Of a stretch of 64,000 nt of DNA, positions 24,370 to 35,622 are shown in pieces. The stretch is from Panicum virgatum (taxonomy: Eukaryota; Streptophyta; Magnoliopsida; Poales; Poaceae): assembly GCF_016808335.1 (NCBI RefSeq), contig NC_053137.1, positions 11,396,506 to 11,460,505 of the forward strand, read 5' to 3'. Numbering within the stretch: the stretch's first letter is position 1; each line of letters begins with the position of its first letter. Under the pieces are notes generated by a model. It was given only the letters and a program-made list of their open reading frames with translations, was not told the origin of the DNA and did not search any database. Both the position numbers and the translations under genes were made by a program.

Positions 24370-24984
24370 CTAACCTAGGCACATGAAAACTGCTACAGCA
24401 GCAGCTGGAATAGCCAATCCAATCAGCAAGACCGCTTTCATCAAAGACTTCTGCGCCGAAGCCTTGTTCGCAGCTTTCGGAGCTTCATTCTCCACCTTCA
24501 GGGCACTGATTTCCTCCTTCTGTTGCTCCATCTTCACCACGGCATCCGCAAGAGTAGCCTTCAGCTCCACCCTTTCACGCTTCAAACCCCAAACGATGTC
24601 ACGGAGGTCGACGAGCAAGCCACAGATGAACTCATCAACAGGCCCTTCATACTATCCCATGAAATTGCAACCTCCAGACTGCAGCTCCAACACAGACAGA
24701 GGTGCATTTAAGAGCAACTCGGCAAAATCAACTAAATCCACTCGAAAACTCCAACTTACTCACGCATTGTAGCACTTCAAATACCTCCTTCCCAAATTGT
24801 CATCGCTCCAGGAGATCCAGAGCGCAGCCTTCCTGTCGCACTGGCAGAGGACGGACGGCTCGTAATCGAACGGCCCTCTGCGATACGGGATAGGCGAATA
24901 GCGGCGCACGCCGTCGCCGCTCGACGAGCCGTGACCGGTGCTGGAGCTCACCGAAAGCGACATCCCACAAGGATTCGAGCTCAC
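24370..24984 (-). pseudogene. GRF zinc-finger / coiled-coil protein carried by the MULE
   Basis: Two apparent exons on the minus strand. The first (from 24984 or the ATG at 24963, down to about 24770) encodes a Ser-rich start, then [18 protein letters not shown] and [10 protein letters not shown], the signature of a GRF-type zinc finger. It ends at a likely donor GTGAGT. The second (about 24680-24370) encodes LLVDLRDIVWGLKRERVEL, a coiled coil rich in Lys/Glu, and a C-terminal membrane segment (LLIGLAIPAAAVAVFMCLG). An in-frame TAG at about 24653 (FMG-stop-YEGP) breaks the joined frame. Grass genomes hold many such GRF-coiled-coil-TM proteins, often near transposons. It is antisense to the transposase, in the place where a second MULE gene might sit. 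Confidence 0.65.
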
Positions 24985-25007
24985 TAGGGTTTCGGAGCAA
25001 TGGGGAA

Positions 25008-25316
25008 TGGCGGACGATGCGGCTCGCTAGGGTTCCTAGGGTTTGGGAAAGAAAGGGGAATGGGGAATCGGATAGGCAGCGGACGGCGGCAGGGGGTGTT
25101 GGTGTGGTGGCACCTGACATGTGGGCCCGTGCCACATCATAAAGGCCGCGTGGCGTCAATGTGGCGCCAGATGGGACGAAACAGCCTTCAAACCTGGCCA
25201 GGGAGGTAAGTTACCCGGTATCAGGACTCGGAGGAGCCAGTTCGGACGCTTTTCGAGTCCAGGGAGGAAACTCGGACTCGGCCATAAGTTCAGGGGGGGT
25301 AAATATGACCTTTTCC
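25008..25316. repeat. MULE right terminal inverted repeat
   Basis: Reverse complement of the left repeat; see the element entry. The inner border tggcggacgatgcggc marks the end of similarity. The start of the minus-strand GRF gene lies just inside this repeat, so the repeat probably supplies its promoter. Confidence 0.92.
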
Positions 25317-25325
25317 TTTTGGCTC

Positions 25326-27901
25326 ATATGTAGGCCTGAGCATAGCATGATAATAGTCCTGTAAAGCCGTGCCCAACACGCTGGCTCAAAGCCAGCTCTT
25401 AAGTTTTCTAGGCTGCGGCTTCCATGTCTCCTTCCCGTGTGCCCGTCCGTGTCTCCAACTCTCAATCGACGGTATCTTGCTGCTCGCTGCGAAACCATGC
25501 CCACCATGAACTCCCATCGTAAATCAAAATCAAGTCTGCCACGATCGCCAAACTCTAGATTAATTGCTGCACCCAAAACTAGTTGATCACCACCGAAATT
25601 GGCCTTCCTGCAAGATGCAGGCCCAATCAATTTGCTTAAATTATTCACGCTAAAGGCATGCATGATTCATTGATTGGGTACCTCTATTTTTTGATTACTA
25701 GTATTGTTTCTGGTATTAGATGGAAAGCAGAAAAGATTAAAGGGATCCAGATTTTGGAGCGAGTAAGCCGTCATTTGGGGAGTCGGAGATACGGATGGGC
25801 ACACGGCATGGGAGACAGGGAAGCCGTGGCCAGTTTTCTAATGGATGAATAGGACGCACTAGCGCGTTGTGAAGTGCTAGCGCGCACGTCTCCGATGCGT
25901 CTCTCTCACCGCTCGTCTACTATGCACTACTGTGCGATATTGTGCTATCAGTTTTTACTGTAGCTATGAGATAACGGCTGGCTCTTGCTGTTGGATGAGG
26001 CCTAATGGTTCAGCCTACTAACATCCCACGATCTCTCATATATATACTTTTATTTTCTCCTACTAACCCTAATTCCTACCCCTCTCCCTATCCAGCCGCC
26101 GCCGATCTCCTTTCTTTCTTCTCTCTCGTGCCTGGTGGCATCTCTTCGCACGCGCTGTGGGTGCCCCCCTCGCGTCGTCTCCCTCACGAGGCGACTCGAG
26201 GGCGATCGTCGGTCACCCAACTTCTCCCCACCCAATCCAGATACCACGTGGCCGCCGACGCTGCCTGCCGAGGACAGCAGCCAGCAGGGGTGCCAAGCGG
26301 CTGCCCTTGCGAGCCCTCTCCTCACCTCCCTCTCCCTTGGTCAATCCAAGTGCATGATGGCTGGATTTGTGCGCGAGATGACCGGATCTGCCATGCAAGC
26401 GGCAACGTGATTGGGTTTCATGATGGTGATAGGTGTTGTGTGGACTCTGCCAGCAGTAGGCTGTTCAAATCCCAGGCCGGTGGCAAGCTGCTTGGGTCAT
26501 GGCAGTCGTACGCGGCCTCGGCTTGGCGATGTCACTGGCATGTCGCCAATGGTGCCCTGTCCCGTTGTGTGCCAGATTTGCCGGTTCTCTCAGTGCGTGT
26601 CGCCATGGGCTAGTAGGCTCATATGAGCCCTCAATAGCATAAGGGTCGCACTGCTCGGTGCCACAGACGGTCTGGCTCGCAGCCGCAACGGCGCCTGGCT
26701 CCTCAATGCAAGAGCCTTCCTTGCATTGGTGGAGGAGTTTTGCACTAGTGCCATTGCAGGAGGGCACAGGTGTTTGGACACGAGCCTTGTCATGGCGTGT
26801 GGGGTAGAAGAGCCTGGCGAAAGCCATTTCCGTTTCTCGGGGCGACGGCGATTGCACTTTTTTTGCTTCACTCACCTTATTGGATGCGTCATCATACTCC
26901 ACCTCCCATTTGTGCAACCATGGGGACCTCCGGGTGAAAACCCCGCTCCGGTTCTACTAGACGAGTGGCGGCGGCATCCCTAATATCGCTTCTTGCTCGT
27001 AGACGTCATTGCGGAGGTCCTTATTACCGATTGATTGTGTGATGTGCCTTCTTCTTCCTCCCTGCTCTTCATGGGTGAGGTTGGCATTGGCTGTTGGGTG
27101 TTGTCCTACCTCTGGCGCCTTTGCTTTGTCGATGCTTTCCTTGTTGGTGGTGCCATCAAATCAAATAGGTAGCACGTGGACGGTGTTGGATGGAAGCACG
27201 TGGAGCCCAGATGTGCTATCAGATGTCATCTTCAACTTCAAGGGAGGTCATCGTGTCTGGCGAACCTTGGTCTGCGCATCCTTCACCACCTTTAGTCCCC
27301 TTTCCGCTGGGCGGTCTCTCAGATGGAGGGTTGCAGCGGGTCGGCGTAGCTACGAGGAGTGGTGTTGTGTGCAATGGCTGCGGTATAACCGGCAAGTGTG
27401 CTGTTTCGGTGCTGGCACTAATCAATCATCGATCGTAGTCATTCATCTAGTGTTATGGCTTTATCTTTGATTTCTTCGTGAGTTCTCTTCCTTTGTTGCA
27501 CCCTGTTGTACTCTCCTCTCCCCTTGGTTTTTTCCCAAGATGTTGAAAATGTAATATGTAATTTTGGCTGCCAAAAGCCCAATCAATAAAATTCATGTAG
27601 GGATGCTCTCCCCCAGTGGCCGTAAAAAAAATTATTGCCATCGAAAGCCTCAATTTGTCCTTCATGGCATGCACACAATGAACAATTATTATTGTCATGA
27701 GCATAGCTTAGTTAATTTTATCCTGGCTGCTCATATTTATTATATTTTTAGTGGCAAGTTTATTATACCTTTGTTATCAATCTCGAGAGCTATCATCTCA
27801 ATCTCTCGAAGATCTTTATAGAAGATGGACATGTGTATTGCAGTTCTTTGCGCGGGTGAGTGATCATGTGCGTGCCTGTGCTCATGTATCATGTTTGTTT
27901 T
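25326..27901. other. Intergenic DNA between MULE and Copia element, no gene supported
   Basis: From 25326 to about 26080 no feature was recognised. From about 26080 to 27600 the sequence is moderately GC-rich, begins with a UTR-like ctaaccctaattcctacccc and ends with an adenine run after a segment holding aatcaataaaattcatg. This could be a retroposed or LINE-like copy on the plus strand, but no target duplication or protein motif was found. The overlapping open frames on both strands carry no recognised domain. Confidence 0.4.
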
Positions 27902-27906
27902 CTAAA

Positions 27907-29550
27907 TGAGGAATGAGAGTACTCTATCCTGCTTGTGATGAGTGAATTGTCAACCGTGTGGTGTGATCGTGCGCTTGGTCTTTGGATTGCAGGTACACGG
28001 GCGTCGAGTGTCGACGGGGAGCTGCCGTGGAGGTGCTGTGGCCGATGGACCGTGCGGTGGACGACGGTGAAGGGCAGCCGGGACCGGAGCTCGGACCGGG
28101 CGGCAGCTGTGGCGTCCACTCCTGGATCGAGGATGCAAGCGGCGACGGAAGGCGGGTTTCTTGGTTTGCGCCACAAAACCAAGGAGGCGGACGGCGGTCG
28201 AAGACGCCAAGTCGTGGAGGCACGGGCGTCGGTCTCGGGACTGACGGAGGTGACGGGCGTCGACGGCGTCTAGGGCCTCGTTGCGGGCGAGGAGGTGACG
28301 GGCGTCGGGCGGCGTCTAGGGCCGTCAGAAGGCCGAGGCGGGAATGGTGTCTAGGGCCACGGCGTGGAGGCGGGAATCTTCCCGCGCGTGAGGTTTTGGC
28401 GGTTTTCTCAAAACCGGCCACCTACCTGGGTTTTGCGGACCCTCCAAAACCGCGGACTGGATCTTCATCAAGACGGCGGCATCGCGGAGAAGACTTCGTT
28501 TCGAAGAAAGAACCTCGGCCGTCGGATGAGATCGTGTACAGGGGGTGCTGCAGGCCAACCGGTCTGACCGGTCCCTGGCACCGGTCTGACCGGTCTAACC
28601 AACCGGTCTGACCGGTCCAGCATACCGGTCTGATCAGTCCTGCGGGTATAAATACCCCTTCACTTGTGTTAGGTTAATTGCGGCTTTTGTATTGTGTCCA
28701 TGGATTCTTTGTTTCCCCAGGCCGCCGCCTCTGTGTTCCTCTCCCTCTGTTCTTCTCTTTAGAATAGATTTGGATGATGGATTTGAGAAACCTTGTGTGG
28801 ATTTGATTGGGAAAGGAGGCCCTAACCTCCTAGTGCCCTCTGGGCTTTTGAATCTGATGAGTTCACTCTTGTGTGCTGAGTTCTCGTCCTCCCCCTCCTA
28901 TTTCGCGATTTGGACTTGAACTCTCCTCTTTTGGTGTGTTTAGTGTTTGGAGGAGACAAGTTCATTGATTCGTGGTTTGCTGGACTCTTTGTGGCGATTC
29001 TGATCTCTCTAGCCAAGTGCTAAATCCCCTGGAATCGCGAGTGCACCCGAATTGCTGTTCTTGAGTTCTTGAGAAAACCCCAATCCACTTTGATCTTTCC
29101 TTGATTTCCCACGATCTGTTAATCTTCTGTGAAAGATCTCTTGGGGTTATGTTCACGGAATAGTTGTGAAGGTATCCTCCAAGTTTCGTTGGATTTGAAG
29201 GTCGTTTGCTCAAGATTCATCGTTTGGAGGTTGATTTTCGAGCTGTCTGGAAAGGACCGGTCTGACCGGTGTGTCGTACCGGTCTGACCGGTGGCTCCTA
29301 CCGGTCTGACCGGTATCCTGAACCGGTCTGACCGGTCCCTGCAGTTCAGTTCTGCAAATTGCCTCTTTTTGCTTCCGCGCAGCTTCCTAGGGCATTTTGT
29401 AAAGAGATAGCTAGTCCATAGCTATTCTCTCATATCCTAGGTTTGAGGGCTTGTGGTGATTTTCGGGATATAGGCCGACGGATCGATTTAGAAAGAAATT
29501 TTTGATCGGCTCCCATTCACCCCCCTCTAGTCGCCGGCTTCGGTCCCTCA
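27907..29550 (+). repeat. Copia 5' LTR
   Basis: 1,644 bp. It holds a TATA box (TATAAATA, 28647-28654) that probably drives the element, preceded at about 28555-28635 by several near-palindromic accggtctgaccggt units, with four more at about 29255-29337. It is longer than the 3' LTR by 21 bp, which equals one repeat unit plus its spacer at about 29270-29290. Confidence 0.95.
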
Positions 29551-29552
29551 AT

Positions 29553-29570
29553 TGGTATCAGAGCAGGTTG
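29553..29570 (+). other. Primer-binding site of the Copia element
   Basis: Sequence tggtatcagagcaggttg begins two bases after the LTR end and is complementary to the 3' end of initiator methionine tRNA, the usual primer of plant Copia elements. Confidence 0.9.
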
Positions 29571-29613
29571 AGGTTTTCAGTACCTTAACCGGTTCGAAAA
29601 CCACTCGGCGACT

Positions 29614-32403
29614 ATGGCGAGTCTTGGTAAGATCCCGGTGTTTTCCGGCGAGGATTATGCCTACTGGAAGATTCGCATGAGAGCCTTCCTGTAGAGCATG
29701 GGAGCCGATGTCTGGGAGATTACCACAAACCAGCTTTATGAGGTGCTGGCTGTTCGGACCACGCCTCTTCAGGTGACCCAGCACGAGGCTAACGCCAAGG
29801 CCGTCAATACCTTGTTCGCTGGCGTTTCTCGTGCGGAGTTCTCACGCGTCCAGGGTTTTTAGGAACCCACAAGATTTGGACGTGCCTTGAGAACTACCAC
29901 GAGGGTACACCTCAGGTGAAGGCCAGACTGTTCGAGACTCACCAGCGTGAGTACGAGAACTTCACACAGGAGCCGGGTGAGAGCATTGACCTGATGTTCA
30001 GTCGTTTTCAGTCGATTGTGAACAAGGTCAATGCGAACAGATCTGCTGGTGCCCTTGAGTACACAGAGCACGAGAAGACTCTCAAGTTGCTCTACGCACT
30101 TGACCGCTCTGTGTGGGATCTCAAGGTGAACACGATCATTGAGTCTACAAGCTATGAGACTCTGACCGTGAACGAGCTTTTCAGCAAGCTCAAGGCCACG
30201 GAGGTGGATAACCAGACACGAGCCAAGCTCAATGGTGCCCCTCCTTCCAAGAGCGTCGCTCTTGTGACAGGCCCAGGTGGATCGAGCTCTAACGCTAATT
30301 CTGCTCTTGGCTTTTCTCTTGCCTCTTTGCCTTCTGTTTCAGATGAGCAGCTGGAGACGCTGGGCGACGACGACTTGTGCCTCCTCATCAGCAAGTTCCA
30401 GCGCGTCTACCACAACAGGCAGAGGAAAAAGAACCCCGGGTGCTACAACTGCGGCGATCTAAACCACTTCGTCGCCGATTGCCCCAAGAAGTCCGGCGGT
30501 GGCCAGAACAACTCCTTCGACTACTACCGCCACCACGACTGCGACGAGGGAGGCTCCAACAAGGAGCGTCGGCGCCACAAGCACCGCAGTCATGACCGGG
30601 GAGGACGCTTCGACAAGGAGTCGCTCAAGAAGCGCTTCCAGTACAAGGCCAAGAAGCGGGAGAAGGCCTTCCTAGCGCAGCTCAGCGACCTTGACAAGAG
30701 CTCCGACACTGACCGCTCTTCTTCACCGACCTCCGACGACGACGACAAGAAGAAGAAGAAGAAGCGGGAAAAGGAAGCCACCGGCTTCATCGGCCTTTGC
30801 TTCGCGGCTGGTCGGCGCAAGGGCTTCTGCACCATGGCGGGTGATGCCGATGGTGCTCGTGCGTCTTCGGGTGGACATGCTACACCGACGCACTCCGGCT
30901 CTTCTCCTAGATCTGAGAGCGATTCAGAGGTAAACTCCATGATCGACCTGCTTGATACAGAGGTTAGGGAGTTGTACGCCGCTCTCGACAACCAGAAGAG
31001 GCTGCTTAAGGAAGCAGCTAGAGAGCGTAGAAAGCTTAGGGCTGAGCTGGCTTGTGCTAGGGAGAAATCTAGTGAGGATGAGTGCGCTGGCTGCATATCT
31101 CACATGAATGATCTTGTTGCTCTCCGTGCCAAGCATGATGAGAACGTCGCGAACTTAGATGTTGCTAAGACTTCGCTTTCTGACGTGTCTCACGAGCTAG
31201 CCAAGGCCAACCATGAGCTTGAACTTGTCAAGGACGCTCCCATTGTTAGTGATGTGCTTGAATGCGATGAGTGTCCTATCTTCAAGTCAGATCTAGCTTC
31301 TTTGCAGTCCAAGTTTGCTACTATTGTTTGTGAACTAGAGGAGCTTAGATCTAGGCCTGCTTTGCTTGGCGCTTGTAAGCTTTGTCCCACACTTAGGTTG
31401 GAGCTAGAAGAGAAGAACACTTTGATCAAGTCTTTTGGAAAGACTAAGGTCGTAGAGTCTAGCCCACCTATTGACTGCTCTGTTTGCCCTGGTTTGATTG
31501 CTGATTTAGATAGTCTTGCTGTAGAGAAAGCCAACTTAGAGAACGAGAACACCTATCTTAGAGCGATTCTGAGTTGGGTTTCTAGCAGTGAGCCGCAGTT
31601 GGGCATGATGATTAAGCAGTTCAAGCGTGGTGATGGGTTTGGGGTCGGTTACACATACACGAAGTCAGACTTTGACAGGTTGTATGGTAAGATTCGCAAG
31701 GCTGTTGGAAACGCTGCTAGCACGAGCAAACAACCTTCGCTTGTTGACCCCGTGGATGGTGTGCTTAAAGAACCACCGAAAACACCTCCGCAAAAGCAGG
31801 TTTGGGTTCCAAAGCCCAATGCGCTGAGGAACCCCCTCGACACGCTCCCTGCTGCCACAGCCCAGGTTGCCCAGAAGAAGAGGGCCGCTCCTCCCCGTCC
31901 GCAGGCTAGGCCTCCACCTCCCAAGCGTGAGGTGAGGTACCACTGCGAGTTCTGTGACAGGGAAGGTCACCTGGAGGAGTTTTGCTTCAGGAGGAAGCGA
32001 GCTATGAGGAGAGAGCAGGAGAGACGGAACACGGACATGTACTCTACTCGGGTGCATGGTCCTTCTCGGCGTGGTGATAGGCGAGATGCTAGGGCGCGCC
32101 GTGTAGGTGGAGGTCAGGGAGACGGTAGTGGTTACCGTGCTCCAGCGGGTGGTCGCTTTGCCGGTCGTGCTCCTGGTCATTTTCAGTACGGCTATGGACC
32201 ACGGGACTGAGGCTTTGGAGGAGGTTTTGAGGCTCCACGCTTTCCTTGCGGTGGTGTTCGTCAGTCATGCGGTAAGACGGGACGAGGGATACGCTTTGTC
32301 TGGTTTTGCTAACCCTTCTGTAGAGCAAATGGCTCGACACTGGTTTGCTTCTCACTTTGCTAACCCTAGTGTTGAGACATTTGCTCACTCTTTGTCTCAC
32401 TAC
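29614..32403 (+). pseudogene. Copia gag polyprotein, broken
   Basis: The gag reading starts at the ATG at 29614 (ASLGKIPVFSGEDYAYWK). It meets an in-frame TAG at 29692-29694 and a second stop at 29860, where the frame shifts into a long open stretch to 32210. That stretch carries the UBN2-type gag region (FMFSRFQSIVN-like and TLKLLYALD motifs), a CCHC knuckle CYNCGDLNHFVADC (about 30441), a long coiled-coil-like middle, and a second CCHC knuckle CEFCDREGHLEEFC (about 31944). The tail with the NPSVEQMARHWF block continues in another frame to 32403. Two knuckles and the great length suit the SIRE lineage. The capsid product cannot be made from this copy. Confidence 0.88.
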
Positions 32404-35400
32404 TGATGTGCAGGTCGGAGGCTTGGAGAACAGGTGGATCATGGACTCCGGTTGTTCGCGCCACATGACCGGAAATGACAAATGGTTCTCCAGCCTCACC
32501 CCGATGCGCTCAAAGGAGTACATTGTGTTCGGGGATAATGGAAGAGGAAAGGTACGTGGACTTGGCGCTGTTCGAGTTTCTGATCGCTTTACCCTGAGAG
32601 AAATTGCTTTGGTTTCGAATCTTGGTTTTAATTTGCTCTCTGCCTCGCAACTTCTTGATGAGGGGTTTGAGGTTCACTTTAAGGAGGGTTGTTCGCGTGT
32701 TCTTGATTCCAGAGGAGATTTGGTTTGCCGGATTACACCTCGCGATCGAGTTTTCTTGGTTGACTTCTCTGGAACTCCTTTTGGCCCTTCTCACTGCTTG
32801 ATGGCTGGTCCTTCTTCGGATTTGTGGAAGTGGCATAGGAGACTTGGACATTTGAGCTTTGATTTGTTGTCGAGACTGAGCTCACTTGGTCTGATCCGAG
32901 GATTGCCCAAATTGAAGTTTAAAAAGGACCTTGTTTGCCATCCCTGTCGCCACGGGAAAATGATTGCCGCTTCTCATCTGCCTGTTAATCAGGTGATGAC
33001 CGCTCACCCTAGAGAATTGTTGCACATGGACACAGTAGGTCCTTCTTGGGTGATGTCTGTTGGTGGGAAGTGGTACGTGCTTGTAATTGTGGATGACTTT
33101 TCTCGCTATTCTTGTGTCTTTTTCATGAGAACCAAGGATGAGGCTTTCGAGTTGGTTCGAGACTTGATCTTGAGGTTGAAAAACGAGTTACCCCAGGCCA
33201 TGCGAGCGATTCGCAGTGATAATGGCACAGAATTAAAAAACGCTCGTTTTGACGCCTTTTGCAGTGATCAAGGGCTCAAACACCAGTATTCTTCTCCCTA
33301 CACTCCACAGCAGAATGGAGTTCTAGAGCGGAAGAATCGGACGCTGGTTGAGATGGCGAGGACGATGCTCGATGAGCATAGGACTCCTCGCAAATACTGG
33401 GCTGAGGCGGTTAACACCGCTTGTTACGTGTCCAACCGCATTTTCTTGCGTGCTTTCATGCACAGGACTTCTTATGAGTTGCGGTTTGGACGCCAGCCCC
33501 GTGTTGACCATCTCAGAGTTTTCGGTTGCCGATGCTTTGTGCTGAAATATGGAAATCTTGATAAGTTTGAGTCTCGCTCGTCTGACGGTATTTTTCTCGG
33601 ATATGCTTCTCACTCTAGAGCATACCGTGTGCTGATTATTGATACTAACATCGTCAGAGAGACTTGTGAAGTCACTTTCGACGAGACTGCACCGTGCAAT
33701 TCTTCTGTCTTTGAAGTTGCAGGAGATGATGAGCTCGGCACCTCCATCTTTGAAGATGAGGAGGAAGAAGCTGCAGAGGGCGACGCTGAGGCTACCACGC
33801 GTGCTGTGGACCCAGCTATCTCTGCCACGAGCTCGGACGATGACGACGGCCCCGATCCGACTACGTCTACTTCACGGGGGCTGTTCAAGGAGGTGACTCA
33901 GGCTTCACCAGCTGCACCTGAGGAGGCACCAGCTTTGGTTGAGGAGGAGGCGACTTCGACACGGGAAGCACTGCGACACATTCAGCGTCACCATCCACCT
34001 CAACAGATGCTAGGTGATCTCAACGAGCGAGTCACCAGGTCCAAAGTAACAAGTATCGCTGGCTTTGCTCATTCAACTTTTGTTGCCTCTTTTGAGACCA
34101 AGGATATTGGATACGCTCTTTCTGATTCTAATTGGGTTAATGCCATGCATGAGGAACTTGAAAATTTTGAAAGAAATTAAGTTTGGGTTTTAGTCGAGCC
34201 TCCACTTGCTTGTAATCCCATCGGAACGAAGTGGGTTTTTAAAAACAAGCAGGGTGAGGATGGTTTGGTTGTTCGAAACAAGGCTCGTCTTGTTGCCCAG
34301 GGGTTTTGCAAAAAAAAAGGGTATTGATTTTGAGGAAACTTTTGCCCCTGTTGCTCGATTGGAAGCTATTCGAATATTTCTTGCATTTGCTGCTTCCAAG
34401 GGTTTTAAAGTTTTCCAAATGGATGTTAAATATGCCTTCTTGAATGGTTTTATCGAAGAAGAGGTTTATGTGAAACAACCCCCTGGTTTCGAAAATTCCA
34501 AGTTTCCAAACCGTGTTTATAAACTTCAGAAAGCTCTTTACGGTTTGAAACAGGCACCTAGAGCTTGGTATGATAGATTGAAAACCTTTTTGCTGGCTCA
34601 GGGCTTTAAAATGGGATGTGTTGATAAAACTTTGTTCCTCATGCGATCTGGCACTGATTTCCTTTTGGTTCAGATATACGTGGATGATATTATCTTTGGT
34701 GGCTCTTCTCACGCTCTTGTCTCCAAGTTTTCTGAGAAGATGTCCAGGGAGTTCGAGATGAGCATGATGGGTGAGTTGCAGTTCTTCCTCGGGCTGCAGA
34801 TCAAGCAAACTCCTCAGGGCACTTTTGTCCATCAAGCCAAGTACACTAGAGACTTACTGCGGAAGTTCGACATGAGCGACATGTCTCCTCAGCCGACTCC
34901 GATCAGCACATCGACGACGCTTGATGAGGACTTGGACGGCGAGGCGGTCGACCAGAAGGAGTATAGGAGCATGATCGGCTCTCTCCTGTACATGACGGCG
35001 ACGCGACCGGACATCCAGTTCGGCGTCTGCCTCTGCGCACGGTATCAGGCTTCGCCGCGCACCTCCCACAGGCAGGTGGTGAAACACATCTTCAGGTATT
35101 TGAAATTCACCCCTGAATTTGGTCTTTGGTATTTTGCAGATTCTTCTCTGGTTTTGGTGGGCTTTTCTGATGCCGATTTCGGTGGGTGTCGGTTGGATCG
35201 CAAGTCGACATCCGGCACTTGTCAATTTCTCGGTACATCTTTGGTGTCTTGGTCCTCTCGCAAGCAGGCTAGCGTAGCGCTTTCTTCCACAGAAGCTGAG
35301 TATGTTGCCGCTGCTAGCTGCTGCTCCCAGATACTTTGGATGAAACAAACCTTGCAGGATTATGGATTGAGTTTCGGTAGGGTTCCCATCTTTATAGACA

Positions 35401-35622
35401 ACATGTCAGCCATTAGCATTTGCAAAGAACCCTGTCCTACACTCCAGAACCAAACACATAGATATCCGGTTCCACTTCCTGCGAGATAACCCTAAGAGAG
35501 GACACATAGACCTGATCCATGTCCCTTCAGAGAGGCAAACTGCAGATATACTAACCAAACCGCTAGAGCAGGACACCTTTACTCGCTTGCGAGGGGAGCT
35601 TGGGGTTTGTTACCCCTTTTGA
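32404..35622 (+). pseudogene. Copia pol polyprotein, broken
   Basis: Domains in order: aspartic protease (WIMDSGCSRHMTG, near 32440), GAG-pre-integrase zinc domain (HRRLGHLS ... CHPCRHGK), integrase (first Asp in HMDTVGPS, second in SDNGTE, Glu in NGVLERKNRTL), reverse transcriptase (FAPVARLEAIR, FLNGFIEEEVYVKQPPGF, catalytic YVDDIIFGG near 34678) and RNase H (DADFGGCRLDRKSTSG, SSTEAEYVAA). Breaks are a TAA at 34178-34180, a frameshift in the adenine run at about 34309-34317, and another frameshift at about 35425-35450. The final frame ends with TGA at 35620-35622. The element needs proteins from other copies to move. No envelope-like gene follows. Confidence 0.93.

Larger units (their letters stand above)
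19686..25316 (+). mobile_element. MuDR-type MULE transposon, 5.6 kb
   Basis: A Mutator-like element with long inverted ends (309 bp each: 19686-19994 and 25008-25316, starting GGAAAAAGTC and GGAAAAGGTC), flanked by a perfect 9-bp target duplication TTTTGGCTC (19677-19685 and 25317-25325), as expected for MULEs. It carries a plus-strand MuDR transposase pseudogene (20398-23283) and a minus-strand GRF zinc-finger gene remnant (24370-24984). It also carries a nested MITE. The exact target duplication indicates no rearrangement of the ends since insertion. The transposase is non-functional, so any later movement would need a helper elsewhere. Confidence 0.93.

Noticed and set aside
27982..28611. 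Long open frames in the Copia LTRs (also 37101-37796 and the minus-strand frames)
   Set aside because: They occur in both LTRs, are low-complexity Arg/Gly/Pro-rich, and overlap the LTR promoter; treated as non-coding.
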